Positions 18,918-27,721 of a DNA stretch of 63,547 nucleotides are shown here, piece after piece (the first letter of the stretch is position 1; the number at the start of each line of letters is the position of its first letter). The notes beneath the pieces are model-generated. The model was given only the letters and a program-made list of their open reading frames with translations, ran no database searches and was not told the DNA's origin. The stretch is from contig CATEYX010000055.1 in NCBI GenBank assembly GCA_949511925.1, positions 1-63,547 of the forward strand. Direction: 5' to 3'. The DNA is from Cryomorphaceae bacterium. GTDB lineage: Bacteria; Bacteroidota; Bacteroidia; Flavobacteriales; BACL11. A program made the translations under genes and the position numbers.

Positions 18918-20771
18918 TTATAGCAATTCGGAAGTATAACCTTCAACATATTTCAACAGTAATTCCTTAACAATTATTTCATCTTGTATTTTTCTAGCTG
19001 ATTTGATTATTTCAATACAAGAAATCACTTCCTCAAATAGTAATTTAGATTCTCTTGCTTGCATAATTCTAGGATGTTCTGATTGAATAACATCATTCCC
19101 AATCAGTAATTCTTCAAACAATTTCTCTCCAGGACGTAAACCTGTAAATTCAATACTTATATCTCCATCAGGATTTTTATTATCAATTGGTGTTAGTCCA
19201 CTTAAATGTATCATTTTATAAGCCAAATCAATAATCTTAATGGGCTCACCCATATCCAAAACAAAAACATCTCCGCCTTTTGCCATTGCCCCAGTTTGCA
19301 AAACTAATTGTACAGCCTCAGGAATTGTCATAAAATAACGTGAAATATTTCGGTGAGTTACAGTTACCGGACCTCCCTTCTTAATTTGTTTTCGGAATAG
19401 TGGTACAACTGAACCTGCAGAATCCAGCACATTCCCAAACCTTACCATTGAAAAACAAGTGCTACTTTTAACGGAAAAAGCTTGTAAAATAAGTTCAGAA
19501 AATCGCTTTGAAGCCCCCATTACATTAGTAGGGCGAACAGCCTTATCAGTAGAAACCAGCACCATACTATCTACCTTTAACTCATCAGCAACTCTAGCCA
19601 CATTATAAGTCCCAATAATATTATTATACACTCCTGAAATAACATTCATCTCAACCATAGGAACATGCTTGTAAGCCGCAGCATGAAAAATTGTATTGAT
19701 ATTATGTTCGCTAATTATTTTTTTAAGCTGATAATAATTAGTTACAGTACATAAAGATGGTATAATTTTAACACTTTTTAATAATGATGATAATTCCTGA
19801 TGAATTGTATATAAATTAAATTCAGAGTTATCGAGTAATATAATTTTATCAGGAGAAAGACTAATAATTTGTCTTGACAATTCGGACCCAATACTACCAC
19901 CAGCGCCTGTAATTAAAATATTTTTTCGTTTTATATTTCTTTCAAGTAATTTTTGTTTTGGAGCAACTGGACTTCTACCTAAAATATCAGCAACTCCAAC
20001 ATGTTTAATGCTATCAATTGAGACTACACCATCTACTATATTATCCATTGAAGGCAGTACCTTGACCTCTATAGGAAACTTTGTAAGTTTCTGTAATATT
20101 TGCGTTCTTTGTTTATGTGATGCTGACGGCACTGCAAATAATAAAATCTTTGCCTCATTAATTTTTATTAATTCTTCAATTTTATCAAAAGGAAAAACCT
20201 CTAAAAAATTTAAAATAGTACCCTGCTTTGATTTATCATCATCAATAAATGCAATTGGCGCATAGATAGTGCTTTTCTTTAAACTCTCTACTAATTGAAC
20301 CCCAGCATTACCAGCTCCATAAATTATTGTTTGTTTCCTCGAATTAACAAAGCTATCCCAAGAATATAAATAACCTTTAAATAAAAACCTGGTGCTTATT
20401 ACAAAAAAATTAATGATGAACCAGAAAATAGGCAAAACAGATCTAGGTAAGCTAGACTCTCTAAAAAACATCATCAAGAACCCAATAATCAAACAACTAA
20501 TTGTGGTAGCTTGAAATGTTGTGGCAATAACCTTAATACCTATATATTGTAAAACTGACCTATAAAGACCAAGCTTAATAAATAAAGGAATAGTTACAAT
20601 AGGTAAAGCAATAAATATCCATAATGAGTCATAAATATAATCAAATGGAAAAGGTTCTCCTAATCTCAAAACAAAAGCTAACCACAATACAAATAGCAGA
20701 GTACTAATATCTACAAGCAACATAATAAATTGCTTGTAAATCCTCTCAAGATTTTGTAATTTAAGCTTCAT
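18918..20771 (-). CDS. Membrane-bound nucleoside-diphosphate-sugar dehydratase, PglF/WbpM/CapD family (617 aa)
   Basis: About four N-terminal membrane helices (residues 12-125), a Rossmann-like sensor region (QTIIYGAGNAGVQLVES), then a C-terminal extended SDR domain from about 282 with TGAGGSIGSELSRQI, HAAAYKHVPMVEMN, and STDKAVRPTNVMGASKR, which holds the Met-Lys pair that replaces Tyr-x-x-x-Lys in this family. These enzymes are UDP-GlcNAc 4,6-dehydratases that give the 4-keto-6-deoxy sugar used for bacillosamine or QuiNAc/FucNAc-type sugars. The aminotransferase at 20761 overlaps its start by 11 bp, so the two act in sequence. Length is normal for the family. Confidence 0.88.
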   Translation of the reverse strand: MKLKLQNLERIYKQFIMLLVDISTLLFVLWLAFVLRLGEPFPFDYIYDSLWIFIALPIVTIPLFIKLGLYRSVLQYIGIKVIATTFQATTISCLIIGFLMMFFRESSLPRSVLPIFWFIINFFVISTRFLFKGYLYSWDSFVNSRKQTIIYGAGNAGVQLVESLKKSTIYAPIAFIDDDKSKQGTILNFLEVFPFDKIEELIKINEAKILLFAVPSASHKQRTQILQKLTKFPIEVKVLPSMDNIVDGVVSIDSIKHVGVADILGRSPVAPKQKLLERNIKRKNILITGAGGSIGSELSRQIISLSPDKIILLDNSEFNLYTIHQELSSLLKSVKIIPSLCTVTNYYQLKKIISEHNINTIFHAAAYKHVPMVEMNVISGVYNNIIGTYNVARVADELKVDSMVLVSTDKAVRPTNVMGASKRFSELILQAFSVKSSTCFSMVRFGNVLDSAGSVVPLFRKQIKKGGPVTVTHRNISRYFMTIPEAVQLVLQTGAMAKGGDVFVLDMGEPIKIIDLAYKMIHLSGLTPIDNKNPDGDISIEFTGLRPGEKLFEELLIGNDVIQSEHPRIMQARESKLLFEEVISCIEIIKSARKIQDEIIVKELLLKYVEGYTSELL

Positions 20772-21894
20772 ATAATTCCTTTATTTCACTAACTACTCTT
20801 TCCAAATCTGCAATTGACATATTGGTTCCTGAGGGCAAGCATAAACCTCTATTAAATAAATCTTCCGAAACACCATTCACATAAGATTTGTATTCTTTAA
20901 AAACGGGCTGTAAATGCATTGGTTTCCAAAGTGGTCTGCTTTCAATATTCTCTTTTTCCAGATGTAAACGCAATTGCTCTCTATCTATTGTTGAATTTTC
21001 TGACAAAAGAATAGTAGTCAGCCAAAAATTAGAATAACTATCCTCATTTTCATCTAAAAAACTAATTTCTTTAATAGCAGATAATTGCTCCTTATAAAAT
21101 AATTTAATTGCTCTCTTTTGATGTATTCTTTCTTCTAAAACTTCTAATTGCCCAAGACCTATTGCTGCACAAATATTACTCATTCTATAATTATAGCCTA
21201 TTTCAGAATGTTCATAATGAGGTTTGTCATCACGAGCTTGAGTAGCTAAGAATTTTGCTTTTTCAACCAAAGCCTTATCCTTACAAAATAAAGCCCCACC
21301 GCCAGAAGTTGTGATAATCTTATTACCATTAAATGAATAGACGCCAAATGCCCCAAATGTTCCTAAAGGTTTATTTTTGTAAGTCGATCCAAGAGCCTCA
21401 GCAGCATCCTCAATCACAGGAATATCATACTTAGTAGCAATTTGCATTATTTCATTCATTTTAGCAGGCATCCCATAAAGATGAACTAACATAATTGCCT
21501 TTGGTTTTTCACTTTCCAAAATACAATCCTCAATTGCTTTTTCCAATAAAACTGGACACATATTCCAACTATCAATATCACTATCAATAAAGACAGGACT
21601 TGCTCCTACATATGCAATCGGATTTGCTGAAGCTGAAAAAGTAAATGAGGAGCATAATACTCTATCTCCTTTTTTTACGCCTAATAAAATTAATGCTAAA
21701 TGCAAGGAAGCCGTACCACTACTAAGTGCAGCCACCTCAAAACCATTAGAAAGAGTAGACAGTTCTTTTTCAAAACTAGAAATGTGAGGACCTGCTGGAG
21801 CAATCCAATTTGCTTCAAAAGCGTTTTGCACATGCTTCAGCTCATCACCCCCCATATGAGGAGAGGATAACCATATTTTTTTCTTTTCAATCAA
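20761..21894 (-). CDS. DegT/DnrJ/EryC1 aminotransferase, PglE/PorR-like (377 aa)
   Basis: PLP-dependent sugar aminotransferase. Visible features: SSGTASLHLAL (phosphate-binding), VIEDAAEALGS, and the PLP lysine in NGNKIITTSGGG. The Gly-Gly-Gly after the Lys and the C-terminal SRPLWKPMHLQP are typical of C4-aminotransferases that act on the 4-keto product of PglF-like enzymes, giving UDP-4-amino-4,6-dideoxy-GlcNAc. It is encoded just before the dehydratase and just after the PglC-like transferase. A DegT aminotransferase (PorR) is needed for A-LPS, the T9SS anchor glycan, in Porphyromonas; whether this gene plays the same part is only a suggestion. Confidence 0.88.
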   Translation of the reverse strand: MIEKKKIWLSSPHMGGDELKHVQNAFEANWIAPAGPHISSFEKELSTLSNGFEVAALSSGTASLHLALILLGVKKGDRVLCSSFTFSASANPIAYVGASPVFIDSDIDSWNMCPVLLEKAIEDCILESEKPKAIMLVHLYGMPAKMNEIMQIATKYDIPVIEDAAEALGSTYKNKPLGTFGAFGVYSFNGNKIITTSGGGALFCKDKALVEKAKFLATQARDDKPHYEHSEIGYNYRMSNICAAIGLGQLEVLEERIHQKRAIKLFYKEQLSAIKEISFLDENEDSYSNFWLTTILLSENSTIDREQLRLHLEKENIESRPLWKPMHLQPVFKEYKSYVNGVSEDLFNRGLCLPSGTNMSIADLERVVSEIKELYEA

Positions 21895-21895
21895 A

Positions 21896-22480
21896 TCAAT
21901 AATTCACTCTAAATATAGTGGCAAATATAATTTTTATGTCAATCCAAAGGTTATTATTATGGTAATAATCAAGATTTAATCTTACTTTATCAGGATAAAT
22001 TACTTCATCATTAAATTTAAGTGGTTTATCCTGTGTTGCTAAAACATCCTCTTCATTATAATATTTCAAACTAGCAACACCAGTAATACCAGGTCGTAAC
22101 TCAAGTATTTTTCTATCTTCTCCTATTAAATTATCTGCATAACCGCAAACATCAGGCCTAGGCCCAACAAGACTCATATCACCTTTTAATACATTCCATA
22201 ATTCAGGAAGTTCATCCAATTTTAACTTTCTTAAAAAAGCACCAATCTTTGTAATTCTGACATCACCTTTAACAGAGATATTACTAGTAGAGTTTTGAAT
22301 TACGTACATAGATCTAAACTTTATCATTTGAAATATCTTACCATTTTTCCCTATTCGTTTTTGCACAAAAAAAACTGGGCCAACAGAAGATATCTTAACC
22401 AAAAGGGATACAATAATAAAAATAGGAACTAAAACTATTAGTCCAATTAATGATGTAATAAAGTCAAATAGCCTTTTCAT
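21896..22480 (-). CDS. Short-form sugar phosphotransferase, PglC-like (194 aa)
   Basis: Monotopic phosphoglycosyltransferase with the catalytic domain only: an N-terminal re-entrant hydrophobic segment (MKRLFDFITSLIGLIVLVPI), VQKRIGKNGKIFQMIKFRSM, DVRITKIGAFLRKLKLDELP and KGDMSLVGPRP. It moves a sugar phosphate from a UDP-sugar onto undecaprenyl phosphate. Placed directly before PglE- and PglF-like genes, it most likely uses a bacillosamine-type amino sugar. This is the second initiating transferase in the locus. Its stop is 1 base from the aminotransferase start and its ATG shares a base with the end of the GT2 gene. Confidence 0.88.
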   Translation of the reverse strand: MKRLFDFITSLIGLIVLVPIFIIVSLLVKISSVGPVFFVQKRIGKNGKIFQMIKFRSMYVIQNSTSNISVKGDVRITKIGAFLRKLKLDELPELWNVLKGDMSLVGPRPDVCGYADNLIGEDRKILELRPGITGVASLKYYNEEDVLATQDKPLKFNDEVIYPDKVRLNLDYYHNNNLWIDIKIIFATIFRVNY

Positions 22481-23229
22481 TAGATTCGTCTTATAATTGC
22501 ATTAAAAGCATAATTTAAAAAGCACCAAATACTATAAAAAAAAGATAGCTTTTCAAACTGTCGATAGACCTTCCAAACATCCTTTGCTGCACGCCATTTA
22601 TTAGCAGTATTAGAAGTTGAAACAATCCTGTACTTTGCCAAACTCTCATTTAATCCGTAAGCATCAAATCCTCTTTTCATTATCAACAACCATAAAGCCA
22701 TATCATGGGAAGATTTTATAATTGGCATTTCAAAGTCCCCTACCTTTTCTTTATCAATGACAACTGTCAAACAACCAATAATTGTATTTTTCAAATAACC
22801 AAAATAATCAATCTTATTTGGAGCTTTAATCTCAGCGAAAGAGACTGATCCATCTTCTGACATTGGGGTATATGAAGTAAAAGAAAATGCAATATCTTCC
22901 TTCTCCATAAACTTGATTTGCTTTTCCAACTTATCCCCCCTCCAAATATCATCAGAGTCTAAAAAGGCAATATATCGACCCTTAGCGTTTCTTATGGCAA
23001 TATTTCTAGCCTTTGCAGCTCCAATATTATCACCCAAGAATGTTACTCTAATCCTCTCATCTTTTTTTTCAAGATTAAGAAGTAATTCTTTAGAATTATC
23101 ATCTGAACAATCATCAACTATTAATAATTCCCAGTTAGAATAGGATTGTAATAAAATAGAATTCACACACTCCTCAATGAACTTTGAAGAATTATAAAAA
23201 GGCGTTATTATGGAAACTAAATTATTCAT
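22480..23229 (-). CDS. Family 2 glycosyltransferase (249 aa)
   Basis: GT-A fold enzyme: VSIITPFYNSSKFIEECV at the N terminus, NWELLIVDDCSDDNS, and the metal-binding FLDSDDIW. The C-terminal half (ISHDMALWLLIMKRGFDAY and a short C-terminal amphipathic region) fits a cytoplasmic face enzyme. It would add one sugar to the lipid-linked repeat unit; donor and linkage are unknown. It overlaps the following upstream gene (23222) by 8 bp. Confidence 0.85.
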   Translation of the reverse strand: MNNLVSIITPFYNSSKFIEECVNSILLQSYSNWELLIVDDCSDDNSKELLLNLEKKDERIRVTFLGDNIGAAKARNIAIRNAKGRYIAFLDSDDIWRGDKLEKQIKFMEKEDIAFSFTSYTPMSEDGSVSFAEIKAPNKIDYFGYLKNTIIGCLTVVIDKEKVGDFEMPIIKSSHDMALWLLIMKRGFDAYGLNESLAKYRIVSTSNTANKWRAAKDVWKVYRQFEKLSFFYSIWCFLNYAFNAIIRRI

Positions 23230-23719
23230 CTTTACTTAATCTGTAAATACCAAGAAACATACTCTTATATACTTTTGAAATTAAAATATATCCAGCTTTT
23301 TTGATACCACTCAAACTTGCACTATTATCACTTCTTGATCCAACCCAAACGGCATTATCAGCATACTCTTCAGCAATAATAGATAAAGCAAAAGGATACA
23401 ATTGATTACCTCTAAATAAAGGATCCGTATAGCAGTTAGCAATTTGAATATCTTCTTTTCTCATAAAAGAATACTTAAATATTTTTGGTAAGACATTTGA
23501 AAAATGAACCATTTTTTGATTTTCAAAAATATAAAATATTTTATACCTCCCAAAAGTAAATATATACCAAAATATATATATTATTAAAGATCCTTCATGT
23601 AGTTTTAAATTAAACAAAGATGGCTTAAAAAAATTATACTTAAATCTTGCATCAATCTCAATTAATACTGATTTTTCATATTTATAAAATAGAAAAACTG
23701 GTTTAGATTGCTTAGTCAT
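23222..23719 (-). CDS. GNAT-like acetyltransferase, small (165 aa)
   Basis: The C-terminal half has the GNAT pattern CYTDPLFRGNQLYPFALS, then VWVGSRSDNSASLSGIKKAGY, which corresponds to the acetyl-CoA binding R/Q-x-x-G-x-G/A-like turn and the conserved Asn region. The N-terminal 80 residues are hydrophobic and aromatic and unassigned. Sitting in an operon with PglF/PglE/PglC-like genes, it might acetylate the 4-amino sugar, a job done by the unrelated PglD in Campylobacter; this is inference. Overlaps neighbours on both sides by 8 bp. Confidence 0.55.
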   Translation of the reverse strand: MTKQSKPVFLFYKYEKSVLIEIDARFKYNFFKPSLFNLKLHEGSLIIYIFWYIFTFGRYKIFYIFENQKMVHFSNVLPKIFKYSFMRKEDIQIANCYTDPLFRGNQLYPFALSIIAEEYADNAVWVGSRSDNSASLSGIKKAGYILISKVYKSMFLGIYRLSKDE

Positions 23720-24521
23720 AACTCCTTCTTATTTTTTCTTGACTAACTAAAATATTTAGTTTTATAAATAGCCCAAAATTAAGCGACTTTAATATTACCC
23801 TAAAAGGATAGATAACTCTAACAAGAAAACCCACAGGCTTATTGTAAACAATATTAAGCTTGCAATATGCTTTTCTAAATTTAAACTTCTGAATCAGAAA
23901 AGATTGAATATTGGTTTCATGAGAGATACTTCTTGCCCCATCATTAACATATTTGAAATTCTTCTCTTTTAAATAATACTGGTTCATAGTATAAAAAAGA
24001 GCATAACTAGGATACAACTTTAAATATTCTGGATGAAATTTAATAGTTGAATAGTCACAGTAATCATTAATCACTTTATTTTGGCAATACCCAATCATTT
24101 TCCCTTCATTATAAATTCCCCAGAACTCCCAAGTACTATCTAAAGAATCTAACTCATCTTTAAATTGAGGCAAAGTATTTGGCACAAGGTGAGTGTTGTA
24201 TCGTAAAAAAGCAGCCTTATAACACTCAAAACCAAACTCTTTCACCTCACATCTATCAATCATTCGTACTTCACACTTCTTAAGCCCTCTTCTAATTTGA
24301 TTTCTTGTATTTTTACTATAAGAGGCGATATCCAAAACTTCATCACAAATAACATACCAAAATTCAGTTTCTTCACGACAATCAAAATTAGTTGTCCACC
24401 TTGCAAAAAAAGCTCCTTCCTTATCAATATTTCTTAACACTTCAGTAGCATCTATAGACACCTCAACATGAGGTGGATGTTTAGGTATTAAAGCTCCATT
24501 ATACTTTCTCCATTTAAGCAT
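23712..24521 (-). CDS. FemAB/BioF2-like acyltransferase (269 aa)
   Basis: The middle of the protein has the FemAB/GNAT-fold signature SKNTRNQIRRGLKKCEV, followed by a second half with MIGYCQNKVIND and YPSYALFYTMNQYYLKE. Proteins of this group transfer amino acids or acyl groups to cell-wall or glycan acceptors, and similar genes are frequent in polysaccharide loci. It probably decorates a sugar in the repeat unit. The acyl donor and acceptor are unknown. One base separates it from the upstream gene. Confidence 0.6.
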   Translation of the reverse strand: MLKWRKYNGALIPKHPPHVEVSIDATEVLRNIDKEGAFFARWTTNFDCREETEFWYVICDEVLDIASYSKNTRNQIRRGLKKCEVRMIDRCEVKEFGFECYKAAFLRYNTHLVPNTLPQFKDELDSLDSTWEFWGIYNEGKMIGYCQNKVINDYCDYSTIKFHPEYLKLYPSYALFYTMNQYYLKEKNFKYVNDGARSISHETNIQSFLIQKFKFRKAYCKLNIVYNKPVGFLVRVIYPFRVILKSLNFGLFIKLNILVSQEKIRRSYD

Positions 24522-24522
24522 C

Positions 24523-25254
24523 CTAATATATTTTATGAATAAGGTACGTCAAAATATCAAATTGAGTATTTTTAAAATGATAATAAAGCATTTGTATAAA
24601 AGTTAAACTACTTCTTTTTTCATCAATTTGAATTCCAAAATTTTTAATTCTTTTTTTTGCTAATCCTTCCCATTTTCCCTTAATTACTCCATTAACAAAT
24701 GGAATAATATTTTTTCTAGTGGAATAGAAATTATTATATTTCTGAGACCTTAAATTCCCTACCTTTTCAAATTCCCAAGCATTTTCATTTTTTTCAAGCA
24801 AATCAAGTAGAACTTCTTTCTTCCAAAAAGACCAAACAGTAGAATTTCTATATTTAGTAGCACTATTCTTCTTGAATAAGTCTTTCCTAATTCTTTTTCC
24901 TAATGAAATCGATCTATAGAACTGCAAATAATTAAAATCGTTCTCAATAGCATGAAACATTAATTCTTCAATTTTAGTATTATCTACTTTAGCAGTAAGA
25001 AAGAGATCATCAAAAGTTAAAAATATATATTTCTCATCTATTTTATTTAAGCTTTTAATTAAATTATCAGACCATGACAATTCATCACCAATTTTTAAAG
25101 CAGTGAAAAGTTCACCACTAAATTCTTTATGATTAGTTGCTAGATAAATAGGAACATTAATATCTGACCAAAATTTATCATACGTCTTTTCTAGAGGAAA
25201 CCAAAGATCCTCAGAAGAATCAAAAGTTGATATTAGAAGTGCGATATTATTCAT
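24523..25254 (-). CDS. Putative glycosyltransferase-like protein of a polysaccharide locus (243 aa)
   Basis: Not firmly recognised. The N terminus (MNNIALLISTFDSSEDLW) and the central KYIFLTFDDLFL, with an Asp-Asp pair after a hydrophobic strand, resemble a GT-A nucleotide-sugar site. Similar proteins are found among unclassified glycosyltransferases in capsule loci. No membrane helix. Overlaps the O-antigen ligase-like gene by 8 bp, so it belongs to the same operon. Confidence 0.45.
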   Translation of the reverse strand: MNNIALLISTFDSSEDLWFPLEKTYDKFWSDINVPIYLATNHKEFSGELFTALKIGDELSWSDNLIKSLNKIDEKYIFLTFDDLFLTAKVDNTKIEELMFHAIENDFNYLQFYRSISLGKRIRKDLFKKNSATKYRNSTVWSFWKKEVLLDLLEKNENAWEFEKVGNLRSQKYNNFYSTRKNIIPFVNGVIKGKWEGLAKKRIKNFGIQIDEKRSSLTFIQMLYYHFKNTQFDILTYLIHKIY

Positions 25255-26455
25255 TCTCAGAATAAATTAAAGGTTTAGGAATAATAATAAAAGATATAAT
25301 TACAAAAAGTAACCTGGAATCATTTAACATTCCACTAACTAGAGAATTAAGAAAAAAGAATAACAATAAATAAAATAACAGAGGATATAATGAAGTTTTA
25401 TCATTTTGAAATTTTATCATTTTTTTATAACTCAAATTCAATACAAAAAGCAATAATAATAATAATAATAATAAAGTTTGAATACCATATTCACAAGCAA
25501 CTTCTAATAATAAATTATGAGGGTATTCTAAGGGCATCATATGGGTTGGTCTAATTTCATTGGATAAAGCTTGCCAATTACCCGCCCCAACTCCTAAAGG
25601 ATAATTTTGTAAGAGAATAAATGATCCAATGGCTAAATTTGTTCTTGTACTTGTTGATTGCTTGCTACCTCCTTTCTTTGAAACATTCATAAATACTCTC
25701 TCAAACCCCACAACCTTTGATATTTTATTTCCAACTCCCGGAAATAATAGTAAAGAAAATAATAATAAAAATACAAAACCTATTTTAACAATTACTTTGT
25801 TAAAGTTTAAAATTACAAAAATAAAACCTGTAAGAAACAAAGCTAATATCGGCCCTCTACTTCCACTAGCTAAGGCCAAAATGAAAAATAAGACTATAAC
25901 AAGATACTTATAAAATCCTTTAATCCTAATTGGCAAAAACAAAAGAGACAAGATACCAAATCCCATCCACCTTGCAAAAACAATAGGACCACCCCCAAGT
26001 GCAGCCATACGACCATCATCCCTAGCAGATATTGACAATCCAACTGATGAAAGTAGAGCTAAAAAACAACTTACTCCTAAAAGAATATAAAATGTCTTTA
26101 GCACATCAACTCTATTGTATTTTTCAATTATAATAATTGAAACTGGTACAATAATAAGCCAAAAGTTGATGAACTTTTCAAACCCAAATTCCGTAATATC
26201 AAAAATAAGCCACAACATAGGACCAGTAATCAAAACTAATAAATAGAAAGAATAAAGTAAAATTTTAGATTTTGAAAATACTGTCTTTTTGATAGAGGAA
26301 AACAATATTAATACTGATATTAAATACACAACACTAACAATTACTACTAAATTAATACCCGCAATTACTAATCTATCATCATAAACTCTGCCTATAGCTA
26401 AAAGAGCGCAAGCTGAAAACATAAATGCCCAAGAAAAAAATGCGTTACCTTTCAT
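25247..26455 (-). CDS. O-antigen ligase/polymerase family protein, second copy (402 aa)
   Basis: About 11 membrane helices with the WaaL/Wzy_C-type loop: ASGSRGPILALFL, then NYPLGVGAGNWQAL and EYPHNLLLEVACEYG, where PHN is the conserved part. It may be the ligase that passes the finished glycan to its carrier or a second polymerase. A run of TTA codons makes a tract of about nine leucines in a late helix. Overlaps by 8 and 11 bp with its neighbours. Confidence 0.78.
   Translation of the reverse strand: MKGNAFFSWAFMFSACALLAIGRVYDDRLVIAGINLVVIVSVVYLISVLILFSSIKKTVFSKSKILLYSFYLLVLITGPMLWLIFDITEFGFEKFINFWLIIVPVSIIIIEKYNRVDVLKTFYILLGVSCFLALLSSVGLSISARDDGRMAALGGGPIVFARWMGFGILSLLFLPIRIKGFYKYLVIVLFFILALASGSRGPILALFLTGFIFVILNFNKVIVKIGFVFLLLFSLLLFPGVGNKISKVVGFERVFMNVSKKGGSKQSTSTRTNLAIGSFILLQNYPLGVGAGNWQALSNEIRPTHMMPLEYPHNLLLEVACEYGIQTLLLLLLLLLFVLNLSYKKMIKFQNDKTSLYPLLFYLLLFFFLNSLVSGMLNDSRLLFVIISFIIIPKPLIYSENE
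25452..25472. repeat. (AAT)7 microsatellite inside the ligase-like gene
   Basis: Seven AAT units on the plus strand, read as TTA leucine codons on the coding strand. Copy-number change would keep the frame but alter the length of one membrane helix. Confidence 0.9.
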
Positions 26456-27716
26456 ATTGAATATATTTAAAATACGAATAAATTGAAAGAATTACAGATA
26501 CTGCTGAAGATATATACATCAACAGAAATGAACCTTCTTTTGAAGTATATAAATTAAAATTTGAAAATACTATAGCAAAAACTATACTCAACAAGAAAAA
26601 GATTACCATTCCTAATCTAATATTTTTTGTTTTTTCTATTGACAAACTAAGAAAAGGTTGAAACAATATTGTTGAAAGAAACAACAATAAGAAAGCAAAA
26701 CTTAACTCATATAAGTAGGAGGAAGTTTGTTCTACATCAGAAATGTTAAAGGCACCTCTTAAATAGACAAATTTAACAATATCAGTACTGTAAAAATACA
26801 AAGCTAAAACCATAAGTAAACCTACGAAAATAGATATGAATAAAGAATACATCATTAATATAGTACTCTTTTTGATTGTAATTTTTCTTAACAAAAGAGT
26901 ACTTACATTACCAATAACAGCTGTTAATAACGAATTAAGCAGAACAACAGCATACATAAAGAACGTTATATCATTAGAGCCATCAGCACCTGCCATAAAA
27001 CGGGAGGAAATAATAATAATATTTGCAAAATTACCAAGAATAAGAGTAGATAAATTAAAATCAGAATGATTTAACCTAATTTCTAAGCCAGAACTCTCCT
27101 TTCTTAATGGTCTCACAAAGGAAAAATACATGCTGAATATCCCAACTAGCCGACTTAATGCTAAACCAATAACAGAACTAAAACTAATCAACGGATAAAC
27201 TAAAAAAGTAAATACTACTGAATTAGTTACTGAAGCTGAAGAATATTTAAAAAACAAACCTCTTGCTTGAAAAATAGTAAGAAATATAGTATTTATGAAA
27301 TTAAAACAAATACTAAAACTTAACACAAGAGATACACCAAAAAACAATAAATTACTCTCTAGGTTCAGGTAAAAGATAACTGCCGTTTGGATAAACTGAC
27401 TAATAAAAAATAAATAAATAGATGATCTATTTGAGAACCTAAATACCTCAGTCAATGAAACCTCATTATTCTTTTCATAAAACTTTGTGAATTTCGGAAG
27501 CAAATTAGCCTTTAATGCGTTTCCTGCTGTTACTTGTGAAAAGAAATCAGCTACTACTCTCAATAACAGAAAGTTTGCATATAAAATGGAAGACCCAAGA
27601 AAGAAAGCAATTACTAATTCTCTTATTAAACCAAGAACTTTTTGGAAAATATTAGTGAAAAATAGATTTGAAAAATCTTTTAGCAATTGAGAACCAAAAA
27701 AATTCTTTAGACGCAT
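26445..27716 (-). CDS. MurJ/Wzx-like lipid-linked glycan flippase (423 aa)
   Basis: Multi-pass membrane protein with about 12 helices. The N terminus (FQKVLGLIRELVIAFFLGSS, then FLLLRVVADFFSQVTAGNAL and LPKFTKFYEKN) follows the MurJ/MviN pattern more closely than that of the Wzx at 16264. MurJ-like members in polysaccharide loci export lipid-linked sugar units. True MurJ is usually around 500 residues and encoded elsewhere, so a locus-specific flippase is the better reading. Overlaps the next gene by 11 bp. Confidence 0.7.
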   Translation of the reverse strand: MRLKNFFGSQLLKDFSNLFFTNIFQKVLGLIRELVIAFFLGSSILYANFLLLRVVADFFSQVTAGNALKANLLPKFTKFYEKNNEVSLTEVFRFSNRSSIYLFFISQFIQTAVIFYLNLESNLLFFGVSLVLSFSICFNFINTIFLTIFQARGLFFKYSSASVTNSVVFTFLVYPLISFSSVIGLALSRLVGIFSMYFSFVRPLRKESSGLEIRLNHSDFNLSTLILGNFANIIIISSRFMAGADGSNDITFFMYAVVLLNSLLTAVIGNVSTLLLRKITIKKSTILMMYSLFISIFVGLLMVLALYFYSTDIVKFVYLRGAFNISDVEQTSSYLYELSFAFLLLFLSTILFQPFLSLSIEKTKNIRLGMVIFFLLSIVFAIVFSNFNLYTSKEGSFLLMYISSAVSVILSIYSYFKYIQYER

Positions 27717-27721
27717 ATATG

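Noticed and set aside
20008..20265. Long open frame on the plus strand inside the PglF-like gene
   Set aside because: It lies antisense to a conserved enzyme core and has no family features.
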